Of a stretch of DNA of 64,000 nucleotides, positions 24,280 to 32,748 are shown piece after piece (the first letter of the stretch is position 1; each line of letters begins with the position of its first letter). This stretch comes from Devosia litorisediminis. Its GTDB lineage: Bacteria > Pseudomonadota > Alphaproteobacteria > Rhizobiales > Devosiaceae. The notes beneath the pieces are model-generated. The model was not told the DNA's origin and made no database searches. It worked only from the letters and a program-made list of their open reading frames with translations. The stretch is taken from contig NZ_JAGXTP010000002.1 of assembly GCF_018334155.1 (NCBI RefSeq), forward strand, positions 62,001 to 126,000. The letters run 5' to 3'. The position numbers and the translations under genes are program-made.

Positions 24280-25410
24280 CTAGCTAACCCTGCTGCCCTG
24301 ACGCCAGACGCCGCGCACCACGGGCAGTCCGCCGACCATGGCGACCCTGACCAGATCGGCGCGCTTGCCCACGGCAAGTTCGCCGCGGTCTGTCAGGCCC
24401 GCAGCCTTGGCGGGGTTGCTGGTGACCATAGCCAACGCCTGAGGCAGGGTCAGGCCCGCCACCCGCTGTGGCAGCACAAAGGCGGCCTGCAGCATGGCAA
24501 ATGGCACGTAATCCGAGCTTAGAATATCCAACAGGCCAGCGCGCACCAGATCAGTTGCCGAGACATTGCCAGAATGCGATTTGCCGCGCACCACATTCGG
24601 TGCACCCATCAGGATCGCCAGGCCAGCATCATGGGCTGCCGCGGCTGCTTCCAGCGTCGTGGGGAACTCGGCAATCGCAACGCCATCGGCAATGCCCTCT
24701 TGGACATGGGCCAGACTAGCGTCGTCATGGCTGGCAAGCGCAAGCCCCAATTCATGTGCGCGGCGCACGATATGGGCGCGGTGCGCCCCCGAGTAGCGGG
24801 CGTGATCGTCCAGCCGGTCTGTTATGAAGCTCTCAAGTTCGGCCGGGGTTCGCCCGGCCTGGTAGAACTGTTTATAGGCATCGAGCGACTGAAATTGTCT
24901 CTGCCCCGGCGTGTGGTCCATCATCGAGGCCAGGCGGGTCTCCGGGTGCGTCGCATAGGCTTCAAAATGCTCCAGCACGTCATGGCTGGGGAGTTCGCAA
25001 CGCAGGTGCACAAAATGTTCGGCGCGCAGCCATCCATCCTTTCGAGCGGAGGCAATGGCGCCCGTCAGCGCTGCGATATGGGGCGCCATATCCTTGACGT
25101 CAGCGTCCGAGCCAATGCGAACAGCATCAAAGACCGTGGTGATACCCGAGCCGGCGATCTGCACATCATGGGCGTGCAGCGAAGCCAGTGGATCCCAAAA
25201 CACGCCGGGGCGGGGGCGATAATGATTTTCCAGATGGTCGGTATGCAGTTCGACCAGACCGGCAATCAGATAGTCGCCTTCCAGATCCAGCCCGGTGTTG
25301 GCAGGGCCATCAGAGATCCCAGCAATCATGCCATCGTCAAAGCTCAGACTGCCCTCGACTATGCTGTCCGGCAGGACAATGCGCGCATTGCGGAAGGCAT
25401 TCTGGTTCAT
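24280..25410 (-). CDS. phnM: Alpha-D-ribose 1-methylphosphonate 5-triphosphate diphosphatase
   Basis: 376 residues of the amidohydrolase superfamily. The metal site motif is changed to ELHTDHLENH (in place of the usual HxH), as is typical for PhnM, and later SHDDASLAHV and GAPNVVRGKSHSGN are present. PhnM removes pyrophosphate from the ribose 5-triphosphate formed by PhnI/G/H/L. Its start overlaps the stop of the DUF1045 gene (ATGA) and its end is followed at once by phnN. The core C-P lyase genes phnGHIJKL are not in the window. Confidence 0.92.
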   Translation of the reverse strand: MNQNAFRNARIVLPDSIVEGSLSFDDGMIAGISDGPANTGLDLEGDYLIAGLVELHTDHLENHYRPRPGVFWDPLASLHAHDVQIAGSGITTVFDAVRIGSDADVKDMAPHIAALTGAIASARKDGWLRAEHFVHLRCELPSHDVLEHFEAYATHPETRLASMMDHTPGQRQFQSLDAYKQFYQAGRTPAELESFITDRLDDHARYSGAHRAHIVRRAHELGLALASHDDASLAHVQEGIADGVAIAEFPTTLEAAAAAHDAGLAILMGAPNVVRGKSHSGNVSATDLVRAGLLDILSSDYVPFAMLQAAFVLPQRVAGLTLPQALAMVTSNPAKAAGLTDRGELAVGKRADLVRVAMVGGLPVVRGVWRQGSRVS

Positions 25411-26099
25411 GCGGTCAGGCCCAGCTTGAAATCTGCCAAACGTACAAACGGCTTGCCTGCATCAGGCTCGCGGTAGAGCGATAGCCGGTCCAGCACCAGC
25501 GGCTCATCAAGCACCGGATTGAACCATGTCGAGGCCGCTTTGCTGACTTCGGCCTGATCGGCTTCGGGCAGCCGATCACTCAGCGTCATGTGGAAGCGGA
25601 ACTCGTCGAACACATAGGGATAACCATACGCATCCAGCAGTTCGATCTGCCGTTCACTCAGATTGCGATTGGCACGGGCCGCCCGGTCCTTGTTGGTCAT
25701 GGGTGCGCGAAACACGTCGAAGCGCTCCACCACATGCGCCGCGAAATCCTGCAAGGCGTCGTTCTGCTCAACCATCAGCGCCAGAAACCCGTCCAGCGAT
25801 GCCAGCATTGGCTTGCCGAGATCAATAGGTTGATGCTCGCCGGCAAAACTGGTGATGGCGGCGCGCAGATCGGCTTCGCTTGCACCATCCACCAGCGCCA
25901 TTGGGGCTTTTAATGTAGCGTGAAAGCCATAGCGATTGGCGGACTGGGTCATGTTGAGCAGGCGGTCTCGATCGATACCCGCGACTGGCCCATCAAACAG
26001 ATCGCCATCATTGGAATCGCGGCCCAGCCAGGTGGCTGCCCGCTCCCACAGATTACTGGTGGCGGACGGGGCGTAATATATCGCGAATCGTTCTGTCAT
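25407..26099 (-). CDS. DUF1045 phosphonate-associated 2H-phosphoesterase-like protein
   Basis: 230 residues. Two H-x-T motifs, HATLK at His60 and HMTLS at His170, give the paired-histidine signature of 2H phosphoesterases, which act on cyclic or linear phosphodiesters. DUF1045 proteins are usually found in phn clusters; here the gene is the first of a three-gene operon with phnM and phnN. A role on a cyclic ribose phosphate from C-P lyase chemistry is plausible, but the substrate is an inference. Confidence 0.85.
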   Translation of the reverse strand: MTERFAIYYAPSATSNLWERAATWLGRDSNDGDLFDGPVAGIDRDRLLNMTQSANRYGFHATLKAPMALVDGASEADLRAAITSFAGEHQPIDLGKPMLASLDGFLALMVEQNDALQDFAAHVVERFDVFRAPMTNKDRAARANRNLSERQIELLDAYGYPYVFDEFRFHMTLSDRLPEADQAEVSKAASTWFNPVLDEPLVLDRLSLYREPDAGKPFVRLADFKLGLTA

Positions 26100-26210
26100 C
26101 GGAACTCCTTGACCTGCCGCTAGTCATAGTATGTGTCGGTCGTTTGACAGTGGCCACGTTCTTGATGCTGGCTACCTGTGCCCGCGCCGAATCGCAAGCC
26201 GAGAGAATCC

Positions 26211-27464
26211 ATGGACACTATGCTGCTTGAGCAGATGTTTCGCACTGCCGTTGCCCAGGCGCAGCCGGCATTGGCTGTCGCCCAGAACCTGCCCGAGCGC
26301 CCCAAGGGCCGCACGGTCGTGATTGGCGCCGGCAAGGCCTCGGCCCAAATGGCGCACGCATTCGAGCAGGCATGGGATGGTCCGATCACCGGATTGGTCG
26401 TGACGCGCTATGGTTATGCCCAGGCCTGTGAGCGCATCGAGATTGTCGAAGCGGCGCATCCGGTACCCGATGAAGCGGGCTTCCTCGCCGCACGGCGCAT
26501 TATGGAAACGGTTTCGGGGCTAGGGCCCGATGACCTCGTTGTTGCGCTGATTTCCGGCGGTGGCTCATCTCTGCTGCCGGCTCCCGCTCCTGGTCTGACG
26601 CTGGACGATGAACAGGCGATCAATCGATCATTGCTGGCCTCCGGCGCGCCCATTTCGGTGATGAACCTGATCCGCAACCAGTTCTCGGCCATCAAGGGTG
26701 GGCGCCTGGCGGCACGCTGCGCGCCAGCACGCGTCGCCACACTGGTGGTCTCCGACGTGCCGGGGGATGATCCGTCGGTGGTCGCGTCCGGCCCAACCAT
26801 TCCGCTGGCGGGCACGCGTTCGCTGGCACGCAAATATGTATCCCTTTACGGCATCGATTTGCCGCCGCACGCTCAAGCCCTGCTGGCCGGTGACGATAAT
26901 CTGGCCCCGCTTGCCACGGATCCGGCATTGGCCCGCAATAGCGTGCGCACCATTGCCTCGGCGGCCCTCTCGCTTGAAGCCGCTGCCGCCCAGGCCCGTG
27001 AGCAGGGCATTGAAGCGGCCATTCTATCTGATTCAATTGAAGGCGAGGCGCGCGACGTGGCGCAGGTCCATGCCGCCATTGCCAAAGAGGTTGCCACGCG
27101 CAACCGACCCTTTTCCAAGCCGGTGGTGCTGCTGTCGGGCGGCGAGACCACCGTCTCGCTGCGCGGCAAAGGTCGCGGCGGTCGCAATGCGGAGTTTCTG
27201 CTGGCCCTTGCCATAGCCATTGATGGCAGCGAAAGGGTCACGGCGCTGGCCGCTGATACCGACGGTATTGATGGCTCCGAGGACAATGCCGGCGCCTTTG
27301 TCGACGGCACCACGGCAACGCGATTGCGTCACGCCGGTATCGACCCTCTTGCAGCTCTGGCCAATAATGACGCCTATTCGGCCTTCAAGGCGATAGGCGA
27401 CCTTTTGGTCACCGGGCCCACAGGCACAAATGTCAACGACTTCCGCGCCATCCTGGTGCGATAG
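26211..27464 (+). CDS. Glycerate 2-kinase (MOFRL family, GckA/TtuD type)
   Basis: 417 residues with two parts: an N-terminal DUF4147 domain (VIGAGKASAQMAHAFEQ, ALISGGGSSLLPAP) and a C-terminal MOFRL domain ending GDLLVTGPTGTNVNDFRAIL, the diagnostic signature. The family phosphorylates D-glycerate to 2-phosphoglycerate, and older annotation also called it hydroxypyruvate reductase. ATG at 26211 is chosen by alignment to the family start. It is divergent from the DUF1045-phnM-phnN operon. It could serve a sugar-acid or serine-cycle pathway. Confidence 0.9.
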   Translation: MDTMLLEQMFRTAVAQAQPALAVAQNLPERPKGRTVVIGAGKASAQMAHAFEQAWDGPITGLVVTRYGYAQACERIEIVEAAHPVPDEAGFLAARRIMETVSGLGPDDLVVALISGGGSSLLPAPAPGLTLDDEQAINRSLLASGAPISVMNLIRNQFSAIKGGRLAARCAPARVATLVVSDVPGDDPSVVASGPTIPLAGTRSLARKYVSLYGIDLPPHAQALLAGDDNLAPLATDPALARNSVRTIASAALSLEAAAAQAREQGIEAAILSDSIEGEARDVAQVHAAIAKEVATRNRPFSKPVVLLSGGETTVSLRGKGRGGRNAEFLLALAIAIDGSERVTALAADTDGIDGSEDNAGAFVDGTTATRLRHAGIDPLAALANNDAYSAFKAIGDLLVTGPTGTNVNDFRAILVR

Positions 27465-27498
27465 CAGTACCGAATTTCTAAATCGGAGAGAGGCGGCG

Positions 27499-27846
27499 AT
27501 GGCTAAGGCAGTAGGCATAGGTGGAGTATTTTTTCGCGCGCAGGACACCGAGGCGCTAACCCAGTGGTATCAGGAACACTTGGGTATTCCCGGTTTCTGG
27601 ACGCAGGCGGCGGGCCCTACCGTGTTCGCGCCATTCAAAGCCGATACCGATTATTTCCCAGCCGACCGGCAATGGATGATCAACCTGCGTGTCGATGATC
27701 TGGACGCGTTGATGGCGAGCCTGAAAGCCGCGGATATTGCGGTCGAAACCCGGCCCGAGGAATGGGATGCTCCCGAGACGGGCCGATTTGCCCGCATTCA
27801 AGACCCGGAAGGCAATCCCATCGAACTCTGGCAGCCGCCAAAATAA
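27499..27846 (+). CDS. VOC (glyoxalase/bleomycin resistance) family protein
   Basis: 115 residues with the paired beta-alpha-beta-beta-beta units of the vicinal oxygen chelate fold: GIGGVFFRAQDTEALTQWYQEHLGIPG and later GRFARIQDPEGNPIELWQP, where the terminal Glu is a usual metal ligand. ATG at 27499 follows GGAGAGAGG. It lies 34 bases after the glycerate kinase. The substrate is unknown. Confidence 0.82.
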   Translation: MAKAVGIGGVFFRAQDTEALTQWYQEHLGIPGFWTQAAGPTVFAPFKADTDYFPADRQWMINLRVDDLDALMASLKAADIAVETRPEEWDAPETGRFARIQDPEGNPIELWQPPK

Positions 27847-27918
27847 TCATACAATTCCTCTTGGCAGAACCGGGGCTGCTCTGTTCTATAGCCGCGACTT
27901 TTCCGGAGGAGCCAGATC

Positions 27919-28857
27919 ATGGCCAAACGCAAGATCGCCGTTATCGGTGTCGGCAAGATCGCCCAGGACCAGCACCTGCCGGTGATCGACAATTCCGAGG
28001 ACTTCGAACTGGCCGCGACCGTTTCGACTCGTGGTCTAGCCCATAACGGCCTGCCCGTGTTCAAGACGCCTGCCGAGCTTTATGCCGCCATGCCCGAAAT
28101 TGCGATCGTCTCGATCTGCACGCCGCCCGGCATTCGCCATCAATATGTCCGCGAGGCGCTCGACGCTGGCAAGGATGTGATGATGGAAAAGCCGCCGACC
28201 ACGACAGTCTCTGAACTCGATGATCTGGTCGCCCATGCCAAGCGGCTCGACCGGGTTCTGTATCAGACTTGGCACAGCCAATATAATCCGGCAGTGGATC
28301 GCGCCAAGGCGATTCTGGCCGAGCAGGGTGTAACGGCCGCCCGCATCGATTGGCGCGAAAGCGTGCGCAAATGGCATCCAGGTCAGGATTGGGTCTGGGA
28401 GCCCGGTGGCTTTGGTGTCTGCGATCCCGGCATCAATGCCTTTTCGATTTTTACAAAGGTCATGCCCTATCCGGTCTTTGTGCAGTCCAGCACGCTCACC
28501 TTTCCGGCCAATCGGCAGACGCCTATCGATGTGGACATTACCTTCAAATCCGGCCAGGCGCACAAACCAGAACTTTCAGCCGGCTTCAACTGGCTCGAAG
28601 AGAGTGGCGAGATCTGGACCATCCGCTTCGAAACTGGCACCGGCGACATCGTCAAGCTTGAGGGTGGCGGACGCACGCTCAAGATCAACGATACGGTCGT
28701 GCTTGAACATGGCGATGGTGAATACGCAGCCATGTATGACCGCTTCGCTGACTTGCTCGACGCTCACAACAGCGATGTCGACGCCACGCCATTCCGTCTG
28801 ATGTCGGACGTGTTCCTGATGGGCGCGCGCGTCAACGGTCCCGATTTCCATTGGTAG
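27919..28857 (+). CDS. Gfo/Idh/MocA-family sugar dehydrogenase (D-galactose/L-arabinose 1-dehydrogenase-like)
   Basis: 312 residues. An N-terminal Rossmann fold with IAVIGVGKIAQDQHLP is followed by the EKP motif in VMMEKPPTTTVSELDDL and a C-terminal substrate domain with DPGINAFSIF. It resembles the Gal/AraDH dehydrogenases that oxidise aldoses at C1 to the lactone with NAD(P). ATG at 27919 has CCGGAGGAGCC upstream. It follows the VOC gene by 72 bases. Which sugar it uses is not certain; a more general Gfo/Idh/MocA role is possible. Confidence 0.78.
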   Translation: MAKRKIAVIGVGKIAQDQHLPVIDNSEDFELAATVSTRGLAHNGLPVFKTPAELYAAMPEIAIVSICTPPGIRHQYVREALDAGKDVMMEKPPTTTVSELDDLVAHAKRLDRVLYQTWHSQYNPAVDRAKAILAEQGVTAARIDWRESVRKWHPGQDWVWEPGGFGVCDPGINAFSIFTKVMPYPVFVQSSTLTFPANRQTPIDVDITFKSGQAHKPELSAGFNWLEESGEIWTIRFETGTGDIVKLEGGGRTLKINDTVVLEHGDGEYAAMYDRFADLLDAHNSDVDATPFRLMSDVFLMGARVNGPDFHW

Positions 28858-28864
28858 CCCGAAC

Positions 28865-28896
28865 AACGAGACCCTCCATGACAGAAAGGTCTCGTT
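28865..28896. terminator. Hairpin between convergent genes (possible terminator)
   Basis: AACGAGACC (28865-28873) pairs with GGTCTCGTT (28888-28896) over a 14-base loop, midway between the sugar dehydrogenase and the convergent aldo/keto reductase. There is no strong T-run on either strand, so its terminator function is tentative. Confidence 0.5.
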
Positions 28897-28905
28897 CCGG
28901 CCGCG

Positions 28906-29844
28906 TTAGTGGCCTGCGTTAGTCAGGGTCTTGAGGTCGGCATCGCTGAGTTTGAGCCGGACGCCCTTGGCCAGGCTCTTTACCTGCTCGACCGAAGTGG
29001 CCGAGGCAATTGGGGCTGTGACGCCCTTTTGCGCCACCAGCCATGCCAGCGAAACCTCGGCTGGTGTGGCGTTATTGGCCGCTGCCACTGTGTCCAGCGC
29101 CGCTAGAATGGCCTCGCCTTTGGCGTCGAGATATTGCTCCATCCCGCCGCCACGCTGCGATTTGCTGAAGTCGGATTTGCTGCGATATTTTCCTGTCAGG
29201 AAGCCCGAGGCGAGGCTGAAATAGACGATGGTACCCAGTTCTTCTTCGAGCACCACTTCGCGCAGGGCATCAAACTCTTCACGGTCATAGAGATTATAGC
29301 GCGGCTGCAGCACTTCGTAGCGCGGCAGGGTCTTGATGACCGATGTCTCTTCGGCGGCGCGCACCATTTCAGCCGTGTAGTTGGAGGCGCCTAGCACCCG
29401 CACACGACCAGACCGCACTAGCGGATCATAGGCGCCCAGCGTTTCCTCATGGCTGGTTTCTGCATCGGGCCAGTGGCTGAAATAGAGGTCGATATAGTCG
29501 GTCTGCAGCCGTTTGAGCGACGCCTCGATGCCATCGTGGATCGCCTGTGCGCTCAGTCCACCTGCCGAACGCCCCGAATTGACCTTGGTGAAGATCTGCA
29601 CTGCGTCGCGATTGCCGCGGGCCTTCATCCACTTTCCGATGATCGTTTCGCTCATGCCCGGAGGATTGCCTGGCACCCAATTGGGATAACCCTCGGCGGT
29701 ATCAATGGCGGTAAAGCCTGCCTCGACATAGGCGTCCAGTATTTCAAAGCCCTTCTCTTCATCAACGGTCCAGCCAAAGACGTTGCCGCCCAGAACTAGA
29801 GGTTCGATAACGAGTTCGCTGCGTCCAAGAGGTCGGCGGTCCAT
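28906..29844 (-). CDS. Aldo/keto reductase
   Basis: 312 residues, TIM-barrel NADP-dependent oxidoreductase. FTAIDTAEGYPNW carries the active-site Asp and Tyr, YFSHWPD supplies the His, and the C-terminal NADP site is IASATSVEQVKSL. It reduces carbonyl groups of aldehydes or sugars. It is preceded by a secreted protein gene 12 bases upstream on the same strand. Confidence 0.9.
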   Translation of the reverse strand: MDRRPLGRSELVIEPLVLGGNVFGWTVDEEKGFEILDAYVEAGFTAIDTAEGYPNWVPGNPPGMSETIIGKWMKARGNRDAVQIFTKVNSGRSAGGLSAQAIHDGIEASLKRLQTDYIDLYFSHWPDAETSHEETLGAYDPLVRSGRVRVLGASNYTAEMVRAAEETSVIKTLPRYEVLQPRYNLYDREEFDALREVVLEEELGTIVYFSLASGFLTGKYRSKSDFSKSQRGGGMEQYLDAKGEAILAALDTVAAANNATPAEVSLAWLVAQKGVTAPIASATSVEQVKSLAKGVRLKLSDADLKTLTNAGH

Positions 29845-29856
29845 GATGATTCTCCG

Positions 29857-30387
29857 TTATGGTTCGACGGGGGTAACGTCTGGCGCGGGTATTTGTTCGG
29901 CTGCTGGCGCGCGCGGCGCGCACCAGGCCAGGGCGCGGTTGATGGCGTATAGCGAACCCGACAGGCTGATATATCGGAACGGCTCATTCGTATCGTCACT
30001 GTGGCGCAGATAGACAAAGCTGCCTTGCTCAAGGCGTTCCAGCAGCCAGCCGGCATCCGAACCAAACCGTGCCCCATAAGGGGCTGCGGTGGCTTCGGCG
30101 ACGGGACTGCGGTTTTCGCGGTCTAGCGTCATCTCCCAGCGCCCGCTGTCCTCAACCCGACTGGTGTGAACGTAAACACCGGTGCTGAAATCGTCCTCGC
30201 AGCGCACGACCAGACATGAAAATGCCGCTGGCGACGCATCGCGATCGCACCCCATGGTGGCGCGGTCGCCTTCCCCGGGCAGCGCAGAATAGTGCCAGCC
30301 CGCTTCCTGAGCCCGTAGGGACGCCGCCATCAGCAGGCCCATAGCGACAATGCCCGATATCAGAGCTTGGGTTCGATAAGGTCCCAT
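29857..30387 (-). CDS. Hypothetical secreted protein
   Basis: 176 residues. A signal peptide is clear (TQALISGIVAMGLLMAASLRAQ-EA). The mature part has four cysteines (CDRD, CLVVRCEDD, and a C-terminal WCAPR) likely to form disulfides in the periplasm, and ends in a Pro-rich tail. The family is not recognised. Its start overlaps the end of the VOC gene upstream by 28 bases, suggesting coupled expression. Confidence 0.65.
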   Translation of the reverse strand: MGPYRTQALISGIVAMGLLMAASLRAQEAGWHYSALPGEGDRATMGCDRDASPAAFSCLVVRCEDDFSTGVYVHTSRVEDSGRWEMTLDRENRSPVAEATAAPYGARFGSDAGWLLERLEQGSFVYLRHSDDTNEPFRYISLSGSLYAINRALAWCAPRAPAAEQIPAPDVTPVEP

Positions 30388-30752
30388 CTGTTCCCATAGA
30401 GGTCTTCAAACACCGCCACCGAACCATACGCTTCATATCGGGGGGCTTCGAGAAACTTGACGCCGCGGGCGACCATGGCCGCATGGTCCGTGGCAAAGTC
30501 ATCGGTTTCGAGAAAGCCCATCACGCGACCACCGGTCTGGTTGCCGACAGCGTTCGATTGCTCGGCGCCGTCCGCCTTGGCCAATAGCAGTCGCGTGCCG
30601 CGTCCACCCTCGGGCGCAACGAGCACCCAGCGCTTGCCGTCGCCCATATCGGTATCGGTAATCAGGACAAAGCTGAGTTGCTCACGGTAAAAAGTGATCG
30701 CTGCATCATAATCTGCAACGACGAGGGTCATGGTGGCGATGGATTGTGTCAT
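30360..30752 (-). CDS. VOC family protein
   Basis: 130 residues: MTQSIATMTLVVADYDAAITFYREQLSF at the N-terminus and FLEAPRYEAYGSVAVFEDLYGNRWDLIEP at the C-terminus, which is the ordinary layout of a glyoxalase-like VOC protein. An alternative GTG start five codons upstream is possible, as neither start has a strong ribosome site. Substrate unknown. Confidence 0.8.
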   Translation of the reverse strand: MTQSIATMTLVVADYDAAITFYREQLSFVLITDTDMGDGKRWVLVAPEGGRGTRLLLAKADGAEQSNAVGNQTGGRVMGFLETDDFATDHAAMVARGVKFLEAPRYEAYGSVAVFEDLYGNRWDLIEPKL

Positions 30753-30863
30753 ATCGCTATGGATCACCAGCGCCTGTGGAGGGTCAAGGCCGTTGATCGC
30801 TTGCCGAACGGATCATCCAAGAACCGTCCAGTGTCATGGAATCGTGTTCTACCCGTCATCAAA

Positions 30864-30879
30864 TTGACCAAATGGTCAA
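30864..30879. promoter_or_regulatory. Perfect palindrome upstream of dppA
   Basis: TTGACCA-AA-TGGTCAA is a 16-bp perfect palindrome 95 bases upstream of the dppA start, in the spacer shared with the divergent VOC gene. Its form fits a dimeric repressor site (GntR or similar); no regulator gene adjoins it. Confidence 0.5.
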
Positions 30880-30974
30880 ACTCCCCCATTGCACTCCCTT
30901 AGATTCTAGGCTTTGTTGACGCCCAAGCCCCGGTCGGGAAGCCGGGTGCATAAACTAATCGGGAGACAACAATC

Positions 30975-32570
30975 ATGAAATTGATGAAAACGCTGCTCGC
31001 AGCAACCGCCGTTTTGGCGCTCGCTGCCGGCGCAGCGCAGGCCAAGCAGTTGGTCTACTGCTCCGAAGCATCGCCTGCCCATTTCGATCCAGGTCCAACC
31101 ACTGGTGGCAACGATTTTGACGCGTCTTCGCGCACCATCTACAACCGCCTGGTCGAGTTCGCTCCCGGCAGCACGGACGTCATTCCCGGTCTCGCTGAGA
31201 GCTGGGACGTTTCGGAAGACGGCACGGAAATCACCTTCCACCTGCGTGCTGGCGCCAAGTTCCACACCACTGAATATTTCACGCCAACGCGTGATCTGAA
31301 CGCCGATGACGTGATCTTCTCGTTTGAGCGTCAGTGGAAGGAAGACAACGCCTGGTTCGCTTACCTCGACGGCATGAGCTGGGACTACTTCCAGGGCATG
31401 GACATGCCCAGCTTCATCAAGGAAATCCGCAAGGATGACGACCTCACGGTCACCTTTGTGCTGAACGAACCAAATGCACCAATGGTCGCCAACCTGGCCA
31501 TGGACTTTGCTTCGATCATGTCGAAGGAATACGCTGACAAGCTCGAAGCTGACGGCAACATGGCAGCGCTGTCTACCCAGCCAATCGGCACTGGTCCGTT
31601 CCAGTTCGTTGATTACCAGCTCGACACCGTCATCCGCTATGCCGCTTTCCCTGACTACTGGGATGGCAAGCAGCCAATCGATGATCTGATCTTCGCGATC
31701 ACCACCGATCCATCGGTCCGTGCCCAGCGTCTGCTGGCCGGCGAATGCGATATCATGCCGTACCCGGCACCAGCCGATATCGCCATGTTGCAGGGTGATG
31801 ACAACCTGACCGTCATGGAGCAGGAAGGCCTTAACATCGGCTACATGTCCTACAATGTGACCGAAGCACCATTCGACGACGTCAATGTCCGCAAGGCGTT
31901 GACCATGGCGATCGACAAGGCTGCGATCATCGAAGCCGTGTATCAGGGTGCTGGCCAGGACGCCAAGAACCTGATCCCACCCACCATGTGGTCCTATGAC
32001 GACTCGATCCCGGCTGACGTTTATGATCCGGAAAAGGCCAAGCAGATGCTGGCTGATGCCGGCGTCACCGAGCTGACCACCGATCTGTGGGCCATGCCCG
32101 TGTCGCGCCCATACAACCCCAATGCCCAGCGTATTGCTGAGCTGATTCAGGCTGACTGGGCTGCTGTCGGCGTCACCGCCAACATCGTCTCCTACGAGTG
32201 GACCGAGTACCGCACACGCGGCAAGCTGGAAGACCGCAAGGGTCCATTCCAGATCGGTTGGACTGGTGACAATGGTGATCCAGACAACTTCTTCGCCACC
32301 CTGTTCTCGTGCTCGGCCATCGGCGTGTCGAACTACTCGTCCTGGTGCAATGAAGAGTTCGAGGCTGTCATTCAGGAAGCCAAGACCACTTCTGATCCGG
32401 CCAAGCGCACCGAGCTCTACAAGAAGGCTCAGGAAATCTTCAAGGCTGATGAGCCTGCAATGACCCTGGCCCACAGCCGTGTGTTCATGCCCATGAGCAA
32501 CAAGGTGCAGAACTACAAGATGAGCCCGCTGGGTACCCATAGCTTCGTCGGCGTCGATATCGCCGAATAA
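30975..32570 (+). CDS. dppA: Dipeptide/oligopeptide ABC transporter substrate-binding protein
   Basis: 531 residues with a signal peptide (MKLMKTLLAATAVLALAAGAAQA) and mature start KQLVYCSEASPAHFDPGPTTGGNDFDASSRTIYNRLVEF in outline, closely following the DppA pattern including the Cys pair region. It binds peptides, or possibly heme or other DppA ligands, in the periplasm and delivers them to the DppBC channel. First gene of a five-gene operon. A hairpin after its stop probably sets its higher level relative to the permeases. Confidence 0.92.
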   Translation: MKLMKTLLAATAVLALAAGAAQAKQLVYCSEASPAHFDPGPTTGGNDFDASSRTIYNRLVEFAPGSTDVIPGLAESWDVSEDGTEITFHLRAGAKFHTTEYFTPTRDLNADDVIFSFERQWKEDNAWFAYLDGMSWDYFQGMDMPSFIKEIRKDDDLTVTFVLNEPNAPMVANLAMDFASIMSKEYADKLEADGNMAALSTQPIGTGPFQFVDYQLDTVIRYAAFPDYWDGKQPIDDLIFAITTDPSVRAQRLLAGECDIMPYPAPADIAMLQGDDNLTVMEQEGLNIGYMSYNVTEAPFDDVNVRKALTMAIDKAAIIEAVYQGAGQDAKNLIPPTMWSYDDSIPADVYDPEKAKQMLADAGVTELTTDLWAMPVSRPYNPNAQRIAELIQADWAAVGVTANIVSYEWTEYRTRGKLEDRKGPFQIGWTGDNGDPDNFFATLFSCSAIGVSNYSSWCNEEFEAVIQEAKTTSDPAKRTELYKKAQEIFKADEPAMTLAHSRVFMPMSNKVQNYKMSPLGTHSFVGVDIAE

Positions 32571-32593
32571 GCCAAGGCCTCACGGTCACAATC

Positions 32594-32628
32594 AGGAGCC
32601 TCGATCCGGTCACCGGAACGGGGCTCCC
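32594..32628 (+). terminator. Intra-operon hairpin between dppA and dppB
   Basis: AGGAGCC (32594-32600) pairs with GGCTCC (32622-32627), with an inner CCGG/CCGG stem (32606-32609 with 32613-32616), ahead of CCCCTTT. It is likely an attenuating or mRNA-stabilising structure that keeps dppA expression above dppBCDF. Confidence 0.55.
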
Positions 32629-32748
32629 CTTTGAATTAAGTGCAGGGCAGGAGGCGCCGATCAACGGCCCCCGACAAAGCCCCCGCCACATCAGGAAACG
32701 CAGGCGAAACAGCATCCGCTGATCGCTGCACCAGGGCAAAACCCGTTC

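Noticed and set aside
30906..32540. Minus-strand open frame of 544 codons
   Set aside because: Mirror of dppA, which has a signal peptide and clear family match; also starts inside the dppA coding sequence.
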